Of a DNA stretch of 64,000 nt, positions 44,968 to 53,711 are shown piece by piece. Below the pieces are notes generated by a model. That model was not told the origin of the DNA and made no database searches. It saw nothing but the letters and a program-made list of their open reading frames with translations. The first letter of the stretch is position 1, and the number at the start of each line of letters is the position of its first letter. Source of the stretch: JADFQT01 sp965216025. Its GTDB lineage: Bacteria > Chloroflexota > Dehalococcoidia > Lucifugimonadales > UBA3495. The DNA lies in NCBI GenBank assembly GCA_965216025.1, contig CBDCEX010000017.1:682001-746000 (forward strand), given 5' to 3'. The position numbers and the translations under genes are program-made.

Positions 44968-45060
44968 AAAGGAGCTTTTCCCCTTTATGGGGAGGTTGGG
45001 AGGGGTAACAACCCTCTCTCTAACTCCCTCCTCCTAAGGGGGAGAACCCGGCTTGCCACA
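44968..45060. repeat. Palindromic GC-rich repeat between cbtB and cbtA
   Basis: AGGAGCTTTTCCCCTTTATG and GGGAGGTTGGGAGGGG face CCCTCTCTCTAACTCCCTCC and TAAGGGGGAGAA. This is an imperfect inverted element of the same general type as the P1 repeats. It may weaken transcription between the two genes. Confidence 0.6.
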
Positions 45061-45208
45061 CATCTCTTAAGGACTTCCCGGCAGACCGCTACTGGGAGAG
45101 TCCTAACCCCCAACAGTGGATTGCGTCCAGGGTTGCCGAAAGGCCTTTCACAGAAGGGCCTTCTACCTGAGCAGTTCCGATGCACCCCGTTGACGTGGAG
45201 GGACTACT

Positions 45209-45982
45209 ATGAAAAGCGTTCTCCCGGTGGCGTTGATAATGGGAGTAGTGTCCGGCCTCCTAGTCGGGGGTTACTTCAACGTAGTAAATGTGCCGGTTAT
45301 GGAATGGGCCATTAGTTTGGAAGAGGCCGCCGCGGCAGCCGAAGCGCCGGGAGGTGTGGTTGAGGAAGAGGACGGTATCACGATTACGCTTGGGCAGCAG
45401 CGGGTCGGGTTGGTGGCTGGCTGGGGGATTTTTGGTGTTTTGTTTGGAGCGGTTTTCACCGTACTGTACCACCTGGTCCGGCAGGCAACCCCAGGCTGGA
45501 ATATATGGGCCTGGACGCTGATTGCTGGTTTTCTGGGATTCTGGGCATTGTACCTGTTTCCCCAGATCAAATATCCGCTAAATCCACCTGGCGTCGGAGA
45601 AGAAGGTACCCTCTTGGCCCGCCAGGGCTTCCAGTTCCTGATTATGCTCCTCTCCCTCCTAGCAGTGGTAGCCGCAGCACTGGTGGTGAAACTAATCAAT
45701 GATTCCAGCACCCAGGGACTGCAAAGGTTTCTCCGCTACGGCGGCGTCGCGGTAGCCTACGTCGCCGCAGCGTTGGTCCTCTCCTATGCCATCCCCGGCA
45801 ACCCCGACCCAATTCCTGATTGGATGCCAGAGGCTCTGGTAATCCTATTTCGGACTTTCACGCATATCGGTTACTTACTGATGTGGATGTTCCTTTCGGT
45901 AGGCGTGGCGGGATACTTGCAGTACCAGGAGCGGGGCATCAAGGCCAGTGACCCGGCGGCCACCCGCGCTAGGGTGGGCTGA
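45209..45982 (+). CDS. cbtA: CbtA-type cobalt transporter
   Basis: 257 residues, GTGGAGGG before ATG 45209. About seven membrane helices: an N-terminal one (VLPVALIMGVVSGLLVGGYF), an acidic loop with EEEDG, then GLVAGWGIFGVLFGAVFTVLY, WALYLFPQIKYPLNPPGVG, and further helices to FTHIGYLLMWMFLSVGVAG. The FPxxKYPxNPPGVG loop is the CbtA hallmark. It is predicted to import cobalt together with CbtB. Confidence 0.92.
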   Translation: MKSVLPVALIMGVVSGLLVGGYFNVVNVPVMEWAISLEEAAAAAEAPGGVVEEEDGITITLGQQRVGLVAGWGIFGVLFGAVFTVLYHLVRQATPGWNIWAWTLIAGFLGFWALYLFPQIKYPLNPPGVGEEGTLLARQGFQFLIMLLSLLAVVAAALVVKLINDSSTQGLQRFLRYGGVAVAYVAAALVLSYAIPGNPDPIPDWMPEALVILFRTFTHIGYLLMWMFLSVGVAGYLQYQERGIKASDPAATRARVG

Positions 45983-45990
45983 CCGATCTC

Positions 45991-48192
45991 TTGACGGAGC
46001 CACAGGTGACGCAACCACAGCAGGAACCCTGGTTTCCCTTCACTGCCATCGTGGGGCAGACGCCGATGAAGCGGGCCCTGCTCCTGAACACCGTCAATCC
46101 TAAGATTGGCGGTGTTTTAATTCGGGGCAAAAAGGGGACCGCCAAGTCCACCGCGGTCCGCTCCCTGGCGGCGCTGCTGCCCGAGGTAAACGTGGTGCGC
46201 GGCTGTCCCTACAGCTGCTTCCCTGAGGCCCGGCAGGGTCTTTGTCAGTTCTGCGAAGCCGGGCCGAACCCCAGCGATTCCGTAACCCATCAGGTGCGCA
46301 TAGTGGACCTCCCGGTCGGCGCCACCGAAGACCGGCTGGTGGGCTCCCTGGACATCGAGCAGGCTATCAAGTCCGGCGCTAAAAGCTTCGAGCCCGGGCT
46401 GATAGCGGCGGCGCATCGAGGCATCCTGTACATCGACGAAGTCAACCTCCTCAACGATCACCTGGTAGACGTCCTGTTGGACGCCGCGGCAATGGGCCGC
46501 AACTACGTGGAGCGGGAAGGCATCTCGGTGAGCCACGCGGCCCAGTTCATTCTAGTGGGCACCATGAATCCCGAGGAAGGAGACCTGCGCCCTCAGCTTT
46601 TGGACCGTTTCGGTCTAGCCGTGGAGGTCGACGGCGCCCTGGCGTCGGAGGAGCGGCGGGAGGTCGTCCGCAGGCGCATTCAGTTTGAGGCCGAACCCCA
46701 CCGGTTTGTCCAGCAGTGGCAGGAAGCCGAGCAGGCGGAACGAGAGCGGTTGCTGCGCAGCCAGGAGTTGCTGGCGCAGGTGCGGGTAAGCGATGAGATT
46801 CTGGGGCTGATCACCGATATCTGTTTCGAATACCAGGTGGATGGTATGCGGGGCGATATCGTAATGTACAAAACGGCCAGCACCATCGCCGCCTACGAAG
46901 GTCGCACCCAGGTTTCGGTGGAGGACGTGCGGGAGGCCGCCCAGATGGCACTGCTACACCGCCAGCGCCGCCAGCCTTTCCAGCAGCCCCACTTGGTGAC
47001 CGAGCAGCTGGACTCGATGCTCGATGAATTTCAGAATCAGGCCCAGAACCGGGAACCCCATGACCAGGATTCTTCCAGCAGCGAGGATGGCGGGGACGAT
47101 TCCGACCCCCCGGAATTAGATCAGGCAGATTTAGACCAAGCCGAGGAGGACCCGCCTGAAGAAGAATCTGAATCTGAGTCCGAGCCCGCCGATTCCGGGC
47201 CGGGCGAGCAATGGTTCGAAACCGGCGACCCATATTCCGTTCAATCCTTCCAAATGCAACCGCCGGATCGCCGAGCCCGCCGGGCCACCGGCCGCCGCGC
47301 CACCACCGTTAGTGATTCCTCAGTTGGACGCTACACCGGCGCCCGTATCCCCTCGGGACCGGTGGGAGACTTGGCGCTGGATGCCACCCTGCGGGCCGCC
47401 GCTCCTTACCAGCGGAGACGCCGGGCTGCCCTGGAGGAGTCAACCGCAGAAGGGTCGAGCGCGGCAACGCCTGCCCAGGCTTTCCTGCCAGCGTTTTTGA
47501 TCGAGCCTTGGGACCTGCGGGAGAAGGTCCGCGAAACCCAAACCGGCAGTCTGATTCTGTTCCTGGTCGACGCCAGCGGCTCCATGGGCGCCCAGCGGCG
47601 CATGGTGGCAGTTAAGGGAGCAGTGCTTTCCCTGTTGCTGGACGCGTACCAACGAAGAGACCGGGTGGCGTTGATCAGCTTTCGCGGCACCCGGGCCGAC
47701 CTGCTTCTGCCGCCCACCAGCAGCGTCGAACTGGCGCAGCTTAACCTCCAAGACATGCCCACGGGCGGACGGACTCCCCTCAGTCGTGGCCTGTACGCCG
47801 CGCTGGAGGTCCTGGAGACAGAGCGGTTGAAGGACCGGGAAATGCTGCCGCTGCTGGTGCTGCTTTCCGACGGCCGGGCCAACGTCTCGATGGCCGGAGG
47901 AAGCGCCGGTAATGCAACCGTTGGGGATGCAGCGGAAGAGACGAAGGCCATGGCTGCGTTGGTGGAGGAAAAGAAAATCCAGTCGGTGGTTATCGACACC
48001 GAGTTGGATTTCATCAAGCTGGGCCTGGCCCGCCAGGTTGCCGAAGCTATGGGCGCCCGCTACCTCAAGCTGGAGGACCTGCGGGCCGACAGTCTGGCCG
48101 ACGCGGTACGCCTTCAGTTGCCCGATGGCGAGCCGCCGGCACTGACACCTGATGATGCTCGGGCTTTGGTGCAGAAGCTCAACTTGACATAA
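45991..48192 (+). CDS. ChlI/ChlD-fusion AAA+ and VWA chelatase subunit (probable CobN motor)
   Basis: 733 residues from TTG 45991, eight bases after cbtA. The N-terminal AAA+ ATPase has Walker A GKKGTAKST (residues 46-54), a Cys-rich insert (CPYSCFPEARQGLCQFC), Walker B GILYIDEVNLL and the sensor MNPEEGDLRPQLLDRFG. A long acidic Asp/Glu/Ser linker (about 350-410) leads to an integrin-like VWA domain with MIDAS DASGSMGAQ and SDGRANVS. This is the I+D fusion of Mg chelatase. With cobN upstream and no bacteriochlorophyll genes, it most likely powers cobalt insertion in place of CobS/CobT. Confidence 0.92.
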   Translation: MTEPQVTQPQQEPWFPFTAIVGQTPMKRALLLNTVNPKIGGVLIRGKKGTAKSTAVRSLAALLPEVNVVRGCPYSCFPEARQGLCQFCEAGPNPSDSVTHQVRIVDLPVGATEDRLVGSLDIEQAIKSGAKSFEPGLIAAAHRGILYIDEVNLLNDHLVDVLLDAAAMGRNYVEREGISVSHAAQFILVGTMNPEEGDLRPQLLDRFGLAVEVDGALASEERREVVRRRIQFEAEPHRFVQQWQEAEQAERERLLRSQELLAQVRVSDEILGLITDICFEYQVDGMRGDIVMYKTASTIAAYEGRTQVSVEDVREAAQMALLHRQRRQPFQQPHLVTEQLDSMLDEFQNQAQNREPHDQDSSSSEDGGDDSDPPELDQADLDQAEEDPPEEESESESEPADSGPGEQWFETGDPYSVQSFQMQPPDRRARRATGRRATTVSDSSVGRYTGARIPSGPVGDLALDATLRAAAPYQRRRRAALEESTAEGSSAATPAQAFLPAFLIEPWDLREKVRETQTGSLILFLVDASGSMGAQRRMVAVKGAVLSLLLDAYQRRDRVALISFRGTRADLLLPPTSSVELAQLNLQDMPTGGRTPLSRGLYAALEVLETERLKDREMLPLLVLLSDGRANVSMAGGSAGNATVGDAAEETKAMAALVEEKKIQSVVIDTELDFIKLGLARQVAEAMGARYLKLEDLRADSLADAVRLQLPDGEPPALTPDDARALVQKLNLT

Positions 48193-48493
48193 CGGCTCCT
48201 GCCCGCGCCGATCCTCTTGCTCCCTTAAAAAGGTCTCCACTACTGTCTGCTCTGTAGGAATCTCGTTCGCCCTTCGAGAGCCTCAGGACGAACGGGATCC
48301 CTACCGCTCGTGGTGAGCCCGTCGAACCATGAGCCTGTGGGCACCCAGTTTCATCTGTTGTTGGCGCCCCACCGGGGCATGACAGACCGGTCAGAGGCCA
48401 GGTTTACATCCGCTGCCCGAATTGGTAACCTCTATAAACTCGAAACCGGGTCCCGAAACCAAATCCCCAGAGCGGGTCTAAGGAGGATGCCTA
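48193..48493. other. Intergenic stretch with dispersed repeat R1, copy C
   Basis: 48256-48390 is R1 in reverse orientation (CTCGTTCGCCCTTCGAGAGC, CTACCGCTCGTGGTGAGCCC, GTCGAACCATGAGCC). The remaining bases up to AGGAGG (48481-48486) show no gene. I looked for a T-box leader before the glycyl-tRNA synthetase and saw none. Confidence 0.75.
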
Positions 48494-49837
48494 GTGCCGC
48501 GAGTCCTGCCCATTGCCGATATGGACAAGATCCTCTCCCTTTCCAAAAGGCGGGGCTTTATTTTCCAAAGCAGTGAAATCTATGGCGGTTTGGCCTCCAC
48601 CTGGGACTATGGTCCCCTGGGCGTGGAGCTGAAGCGCAATGTTAAGGAAGCCTGGTGGCGGTCCGTCGTGGTGGATCGGGACGACATGGTGGGGCTGGAT
48701 TCGGCCATATTGATGCACCCGCGAGTCTGGGAGGCCAGCGGCCACGTGGAGAATTTTTCCGACCCGCTGGTGGAGTGCCGCAGCTGTCACCGGAGATTCC
48801 GGAGCGACCAGGTGGAGTCGAATCACTGCCCGGAGTGCCAGGGGGAGCTCACCGAGGCCCGTCAATTCAATTTGATGTTTCGCACCTTTATGGGCCCGGT
48901 GGAGGAAACCGGCCAGGAAATCTACCTCCGTCCAGAAACCGCCCAGGGAATCTTTGTCAACTTCAACAACGTGGTTAACGCCACCAGGAAAAAACTCCCC
49001 TTTGGCATCGGCCAAATCGGCAAAGCCTTCCGCAACGAAATCACCCCCGGCAACTTTACCTTCCGGACCCGGGAGTTCGAGCAAATGGAGGTGGAGTTCT
49101 TCGTCAAGCCAGGCACCGATGAAGAGTGGCTGCACCGGTGGGTGGACGCCAGATTCGAATGGTATGTGTCCCTGGGGATTCGTCGGGGAAATCTCCGGTT
49201 GCGCCGGCACGACCCCGATGAACTGGCCCACTACGCCAAGGATACCTACGATATCGAGTATCTTTTTCCCTGGGGCTGGGGCGAGTTGGAAGGCATCGCC
49301 AATCGGACCGACTTCGACCTGCGCCGGCACAACGAATTCAGCGACGAGGCGCTGACCTATTTCGACGATGAGTCCAAAGAGCACTATTTCCCCTACGTCA
49401 TAGAGCCCTCCGGCGGAGTGGACCGGGCCACGCTGGCATTTTGGCTGGATTCCTATGACGAGGAGCCGGACCCACCCGCCGCCGACGGTCAGGCCCGGCA
49501 AACCGTGCGGGTGGTTTCCCACCTGCATCGCAAGCTGGCGCCGGTCACCGTGGCAGTATTGCCCCTGAGCCGCAACGAAAGGCTGCTTCCTACTGCCCGG
49601 AGGATCTACGACCTTCTGCGCCGGAGTTTCAACACCCAGTTCGATGACGCCCAAAGCATCGGCAGGCGGTACCGTCGCCAGGATGAAATCGGCACCCCCT
49701 ACTGTGTAACCGTCGACTTTGAAACCCTGGATGACCAGCAGGTAACTGTACGGGACCGGGACACCATGTACCAGGTCCGGCTTCCGATCTCAGAATTGAC
49801 CACCGTGCTCCAGGACAAGCTGGAACACGGCTGGTAA
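48494..49837 (+). CDS. glyS: Glycyl-tRNA synthetase, alpha2 type
   Basis: 447 residues from GTG 48494 (AGGAGG seven bases upstream). The single-chain class II enzyme charges tRNA-Gly. Motif 1 region SSEIYGGLASTWDYGPLGVELKRN, a zinc-type Cys/His cluster (CRSCHRRF...HCPEC), motif 2 GKAFRNEITPGNFTFRTREFEQME, and motif 3 VIEPSGGVDRATLAFW. The anticodon-binding domain ends the protein (RKLAPVTVAVLPLSRNE, GRRYRRQDEIGTPYCVTVDF). Confidence 0.96.
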   Translation: MPRVLPIADMDKILSLSKRRGFIFQSSEIYGGLASTWDYGPLGVELKRNVKEAWWRSVVVDRDDMVGLDSAILMHPRVWEASGHVENFSDPLVECRSCHRRFRSDQVESNHCPECQGELTEARQFNLMFRTFMGPVEETGQEIYLRPETAQGIFVNFNNVVNATRKKLPFGIGQIGKAFRNEITPGNFTFRTREFEQMEVEFFVKPGTDEEWLHRWVDARFEWYVSLGIRRGNLRLRRHDPDELAHYAKDTYDIEYLFPWGWGELEGIANRTDFDLRRHNEFSDEALTYFDDESKEHYFPYVIEPSGGVDRATLAFWLDSYDEEPDPPAADGQARQTVRVVSHLHRKLAPVTVAVLPLSRNERLLPTARRIYDLLRRSFNTQFDDAQSIGRRYRRQDEIGTPYCVTVDFETLDDQQVTVRDRDTMYQVRLPISELTTVLQDKLEHGW

Positions 49838-49909
49838 TAGCTGGTTGCTCTAGTAGATTAGCCATTTATTTACCCAGCCAATTCCTGACTCTGAGCCAAT
49901 GGAGAGAAC

Positions 49910-50332
49910 ATGACCAGTGCATCCAGCGGCCAGACCTACCGGTACATTCGAACCATCCGCCGTACCCTGGATCGACTGGAAGGGTTGCTCCGCGAGCTGG
50001 AGGCCCAGGAGCCGGAGCTCCGGCCGTCGGATTCCCGCAGCGAGCTGTTGGAGCAGGTTCACGTGGCCGGCGCCATGGAGCAGCGACGCCTTTTTGAGTT
50101 GCTGGATTTGCGAGGGATCGGCCATAACTGGATTGGCGCCCAGGGCAGCTCCGAATACCTGGATCTGTGGCACTCGGCTGATAGCCGAACCTTCTATCGG
50201 GTTACCGACCGGGCCATCCGGGAGCTGCACTTGGGCCAGCTTGCCGCTTTCGCCAGCTACGCCTCCCTGTCTGAGACGGCCTTTGGCGACGACTGGCAGA
50301 GCGAAGGGGATGGGGCCTATGACCGCCTTTAA
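49910..50332 (+). CDS. Unknown protein coupled to a MazF-like toxin
   Basis: 140 residues, GGAGAG before ATG 49910. Mostly helical and charged: a coiled start (YRYIRTIRRTLDRLEGLLRELEAQEPELRP) and later HVAGAMEQRRLFELLDLRGIG. I do not recognise a family and see no MazE-type DNA-binding motif. Its last 14 bases overlap the MazF-like gene, indicating translational coupling. By position it could be an unusual antitoxin; equally it may be unrelated. Confidence 0.7.
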   Translation: MTSASSGQTYRYIRTIRRTLDRLEGLLRELEAQEPELRPSDSRSELLEQVHVAGAMEQRRLFELLDLRGIGHNWIGAQGSSEYLDLWHSADSRTFYRVTDRAIRELHLGQLAAFASYASLSETAFGDDWQSEGDGAYDRL

Positions 50333-50675
50333 TTCTAGTGTCATAAATCCGGGCGACGTTATCCTGCTCTCCTACCCCTTTGGCGAAGGAGCGGGGGTCA
50401 GGAAGCGCCCGGCGCTGGTGGTCAGCTCCAGCGCGTTCAACCAGGAAACCGGCGAGCTGATCATTGCCCAGATTACCAGCCGGGTTTCGGCTCCGGCCAG
50501 GGCCGGGGACTACAACCTAGCAGAGTGGCGGGAGGCGAAGCTGCCCCGTCCGGCTCTGGTGCGGGCCCGCCTGGCTACCCTGGAGCGCTCCCTGGTATTG
50601 CGCCGGCTGGGTTCCTTGACTGAGGCCGACTTTCAGGGAGCACTGGCAGCCCTCAAGGCTCAGCTGGACGGATGA
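50319..50675 (+). CDS. MazF/PemK-type toxin-like endoribonuclease
   Basis: 118 residues from ATG 50319 (GAAGGGG upstream). MazF/PemK fold: INPGDVILLSYPFGEGAGVRKRPALVVSS, where the GDV..PF...K.RPAVV pattern forms the core and Arg/Lys catalysis is expected, then ELIIAQITSRV and the ending LERSLVLRRLGSLTEADF. Such toxins cut mRNA. The start lies inside the end of the preceding gene. Confidence 0.85.
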   Translation: MTAFNSSVINPGDVILLSYPFGEGAGVRKRPALVVSSSAFNQETGELIIAQITSRVSAPARAGDYNLAEWREAKLPRPALVRARLATLERSLVLRRLGSLTEADFQGALAALKAQLDG

Positions 50676-50724
50676 CCCTTTGAGTTGGGCTTGAGACAAA
50701 CTTTGGGAGAGCTAGGCGTAAAGA

Positions 50725-51558
50725 ATGGCGACTAATCTGGTTGCGGCGACCCTCCGCGGCGGGTTGTACACCCGGGTAGTCGGGCGGCGCATCATGTTCT
50801 TCCAGAATTTAAGCTCCACCATGGATGAAGCCGATCGCCACGGAGCTGCTGGAGTGGTGGATGGAACGGTGGTGGTGGCCGAGACGCAACAGGCCAGCCG
50901 GGGAAGGTTCGGCAGAACCTGGGTGTCCCAACCCGGCAATCTCTATTTTTCGGTGGTATTCTACCCGACCCTGAAGGCGCTGCCTCTACTGAGCCCCCTG
51001 GCTGGCGTGGCGGTGGTCCGTGCCATTGCCAAGACCACCGGACTCCGGCCTCGAATCAAGTGGCCCAACGACGTGCTGATCGGTGGCAAAAAGGTAGCGG
51101 GCATCCTGGTGGAAAGTGTCATCTTGGGGGAAGAGGTCCGTTATGCCGTGCTGGGTATTGGCGTGAACGTTGCGCTGGACCCGGAGGCATTGGGGGAGCT
51201 TTCCGCCACGGCTACCAGCCTGGATACGGCCACGGCGCGGGAGGTCCCTCGGGAAGAGCTGCTGCGACGCCTTTTGCAGGAGCTGGACGGCCTCTATCTG
51301 GCCTTGGGCAAAGGGGAGTCGCCGATAGAGGAATGGCGAGGTCTTCTGGATGCTCTGGGACGGCGAATCACTGCCTCGGCCGGTGGGGAGTCTCCAACCG
51401 GAATTGCTGAAGGGATAGATGATCTGGGCAATCTGCAACTCCGGCTGGATGATGGGCGGTTGATAACCTTGACCACGGGAGATGTTACCCTGGCGCCGAA
51501 CGGAGATTCCTCCGGGCGTCCATCAGATTTCCGGTTGCCGGTGGTTGATGGGAGTTAG
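50725..51558 (+). CDS. birA: Biotin-[acetyl-CoA carboxylase] ligase
   Basis: 277 residues, GGGAGAG before ATG. It activates biotin with ATP and attaches it to carboxylase carrier proteins. Catalytic motifs: SSTMDEA, the biotinyl-AMP loop ASRGRFGRTW, SVVFYP, IKWPNDVLIGGKKVAGILVE and AVLGIGVNV. The C-terminal SH3-like domain is present (GIAEGIDDLGNLQLRLDDG). The N-terminal winged helix of repressor-type BirA is absent, so it should be only an enzyme. Confidence 0.94.
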   Translation: MATNLVAATLRGGLYTRVVGRRIMFFQNLSSTMDEADRHGAAGVVDGTVVVAETQQASRGRFGRTWVSQPGNLYFSVVFYPTLKALPLLSPLAGVAVVRAIAKTTGLRPRIKWPNDVLIGGKKVAGILVESVILGEEVRYAVLGIGVNVALDPEALGELSATATSLDTATAREVPREELLRRLLQELDGLYLALGKGESPIEEWRGLLDALGRRITASAGGESPTGIAEGIDDLGNLQLRLDDGRLITLTTGDVTLAPNGDSSGRPSDFRLPVVDGS

Positions 51559-51611
51559 TTACTGAACTTTGAGTCAAGAGCTAAACCCGATCGGAGCGCT
51601 GCCGTTAGGGT

Positions 51612-51658
51612 AAATCCCCCTATATCCCCCTTTTTGAAAGGGGGACTGAGGGGGATTT
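51612..51658. repeat. Palindromic repeat (family P2)
   Basis: AAATCCCCCTATATCCCCC...GGGGGACTGAGGGGGATTT, an imperfect inverted repeat around TTTTTGAAA. It is the same family as the perfect copy at 53583-53628 and lies just before the SDR gene at 51720. Confidence 0.9.
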
Positions 51659-51719
51659 GGATCTTACAAGTCTAGAACTTTCGTCAAGCAACAGTAAGGA
51701 ATCTTCGAGGTGGAAGGGC

Positions 51720-52529
51720 ATGCTGGAGTCTCTAAGTTTGGACGGCCGAGTGATAGTTATTACCGGTGGCGGCACCGGCCTGGGTCTGGCCATGGTCCGC
51801 GCCCTGGCCAGGGCGGGAGCCGACCTGTGCATCGCCGGTCGCCGACCCGGGCCCCTCGCTGACGCCGCCAGCGAGGTTCGGAAACTGGGGCGGGATGCTT
51901 TGGCCGTGCCCACCGATATCAGCGATTCCACGCAGGTGGATCGCCTCATTTCTCAAACAGTGGAACATTTCGGGCAGATAGACGTGCTGATCAATAATGC
52001 GGCCCTAGTGTCCTCCAACGTCCGGAAGCCCATCTGGGATATCACCGATTCGGAGTGGCGGCAGGCGATGGACGTCAACCTGGGCGGGGCATTTTACTGC
52101 TCACGAGCGGCGGCGAAGCCGATGGCGGACCGGGGTCAGGGAAAAATTATTAACGTGGCCTCCGGCTTCGGCTTGCGGGGAGGCCGGGACATCTACATGT
52201 ACTGCTGCAGCAAGGGAGGGCTGATCCAGCTGACCAGGGTGCTCTCCTTCAGCCTGGCCCGTCATGGTATTACCGCCAACACCATCGTGCCCGGTTTCAT
52301 CCCCACCGAAGCAACCGATTCGGACATACGGGCAACCCTGCCGCCCTCGGGCGACTTCCTGCCTACCGGAAGGCTGGGCCTCCCTGAAGATTTGGGACCG
52401 GTGGCCGTGTTTCTATCCTCGCCGGCGTCGGATTACATGACGGGAGAGATGATCCTCGTGGACGGTGGGGGCTTGGCCGCCGGGATAGCCCCAACGGGCC
52501 ACGCTCCGCTGATTCCCCTGGAAAACTAG
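51720..52529 (+). CDS. SDR-family oxidoreductase (complete catalytic set)
   Basis: 269 residues from ATG 51720 (GAAGGG upstream). Classical short-chain dehydrogenase: NAD(P) loop VITGGGTGLGLA, NNAA in VLINNAALV, the Ser in INVASGFG, the catalytic Tyr and Lys in YCCSKGGLIQL, PGFIPTEA and the usual C-terminus LVDGGGLAAG. Arg in AGRRPG after beta-2 hints at NADP. The substrate is unknown. It is followed by a second, degenerate SDR after a short minisatellite. Confidence 0.93.
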   Translation: MLESLSLDGRVIVITGGGTGLGLAMVRALARAGADLCIAGRRPGPLADAASEVRKLGRDALAVPTDISDSTQVDRLISQTVEHFGQIDVLINNAALVSSNVRKPIWDITDSEWRQAMDVNLGGAFYCSRAAAKPMADRGQGKIINVASGFGLRGGRDIYMYCCSKGGLIQLTRVLSFSLARHGITANTIVPGFIPTEATDSDIRATLPPSGDFLPTGRLGLPEDLGPVAVFLSSPASDYMTGEMILVDGGGLAAGIAPTGHAPLIPLEN

Positions 52530-52539
52530 AGCCTCTTCA

Positions 52540-52689
52540 CTATCAACCCCCGGGCTATCAACCCCCGGGCTATCAACCCCCGGGCTATCAACCCCCGGGC
52601 TATCAACCCCCGGGCTATCAACCCCCGGGCTATCAACCCCCGGGCTATCAACCCCCGGGCTATCAACCCCCGGGCTATCAACCCTCAGC
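52540..52689. repeat. Tandem 15-bp repeat between two SDR genes
   Basis: The unit CTATCAACCCCCGGG repeats nine times exactly (52540-52674), with a tenth altered copy ending at 52689. The period is a multiple of three and the region would be open in some frames. It lies between the stop at 52529 and the start at 52702, and its last degenerate unit runs into the ribosome site AGGAGA of the next gene. Confidence 0.97.
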
Positions 52690-52701
52690 AGGAGACCCAG
52701 C

Positions 52702-53457
52702 ATGCCGGTCCTTTCCGAATATGACCTCTCCGGTAAAGTGGCCATCCTGGCGACCAGCGGCGGCGATGAAGCGCCTCAGTTCGCGTCGGCACTGGCCGAG
52801 GCCGGCGCCACCGTGTTCGCCGTGGCCCGCCGGGAATCATCACTGGAAAGCGTGCTGGCTTGCCTGGGCGGTGAACCCCATGCCGGGGTTTCAGCCGAGA
52901 TTGCGACCACGCCGGGCCTCCGCCGGGCCATGGCAGCCTTCCACAGCCGGCATTCGCACGCCGACATTCTGGTTAACGACGCCCGCAGTATGTTCGCCAA
53001 ACCCTTCGTCCAGATTTCCGGTGCGGAATGGGATGAGGTCCAGTCTCGCAATCTGCGCGCAACTTTCATGCTCAGCCAGGAGGTAGGAGGGCGCATGGTG
53101 GAACGGGGATACGGAAGGATTGTAAATTTGATTTCCGTGTTGGCGGAGCGGGGCATGATTAACGGCGCCGCCTTCAGCGTCAGCCAGGCCGGATTGCTGG
53201 CGCTGACCCGCTCACTGGCGGTGGAATGGGGCCGGCACAACGTACGGGTCAACGCCCTGGGCACCGGCTGGTCTACCGGTGATGACATACCATTAGAAGT
53301 GCAGCGGCAAGAGCTGCTGGTCCGGTACACGCCGCTGCGGCGCAAGGGGCGGCCCGCCGACGTCGCGCCCCTGCTGGTCTTTCTTTGCTCCCAAGCCTGC
53401 GACTACAATACCGGTCAGCCCATATACGTGGACGGCGGTCTTAACGCCCATCCCTGA
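52702..53457 (+). CDS. SDR-family protein lacking catalytic residues
   Basis: 251 residues with the overall SDR fold (VAILATSG at the nucleotide site, GRIVNLISV, VRVNALGTGWSTG, IYVDGGLNAHP). The key residues are changed. The TGxxxGxG loop is TSGGDEA, NNAG is NDARS, and the YxxxK pair is FSVSQ, losing both Tyr and Lys. It should not be a normal dehydrogenase. It may be a structural partner of the complete SDR just upstream, or a decayed enzyme. The open frame and intact ends argue against a simple pseudogene. Confidence 0.85.
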   Translation: MPVLSEYDLSGKVAILATSGGDEAPQFASALAEAGATVFAVARRESSLESVLACLGGEPHAGVSAEIATTPGLRRAMAAFHSRHSHADILVNDARSMFAKPFVQISGAEWDEVQSRNLRATFMLSQEVGGRMVERGYGRIVNLISVLAERGMINGAAFSVSQAGLLALTRSLAVEWGRHNVRVNALGTGWSTGDDIPLEVQRQELLVRYTPLRRKGRPADVAPLLVFLCSQACDYNTGQPIYVDGGLNAHP

Positions 53458-53582
53458 AGCCTTAAACCCGAAGCCTGGGTTACCTTGGCTTGCGTTGCGA
53501 TGGGCGCTAAAGGAAATCTTGATTCGGCTTACTGAACCTTGAACATATAGCCAAATGCGGTCGAAGGAACCACCATGTGGGA

Positions 53583-53628
53583 AAATCCCCCTCAGTCCCC
53601 CTTTGCAAAGGGGGACTGAGGGGGATTT
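53583..53628. repeat. Perfect 46-bp palindrome (family P2)
   Basis: AAATCCCCCTCAGTCCCCCT and TTG are followed by the exact reverse complement with no loop. A second, imperfect copy lies at 51612-51658. Confidence 0.95.
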
Positions 53629-53711
53629 GGAACTCCCAAGTTTAGGATTCTCGCTTCGGCTTAATCCGGCGACATTGAACCAAAAAAAGGGCTGCGTTAC
53701 AATATGGGGTA

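Noticed and set aside
48193..48493. T-box leader before glyS
   Set aside because: No specifier stem or T-box consensus seen; the region is mostly dispersed repeat R1.
52540..52689. CRISPR or coding repeat
   Set aside because: 15-bp units without spacers, between two genes, with stops on either side; the antisense frame over it has only low-complexity repeats.
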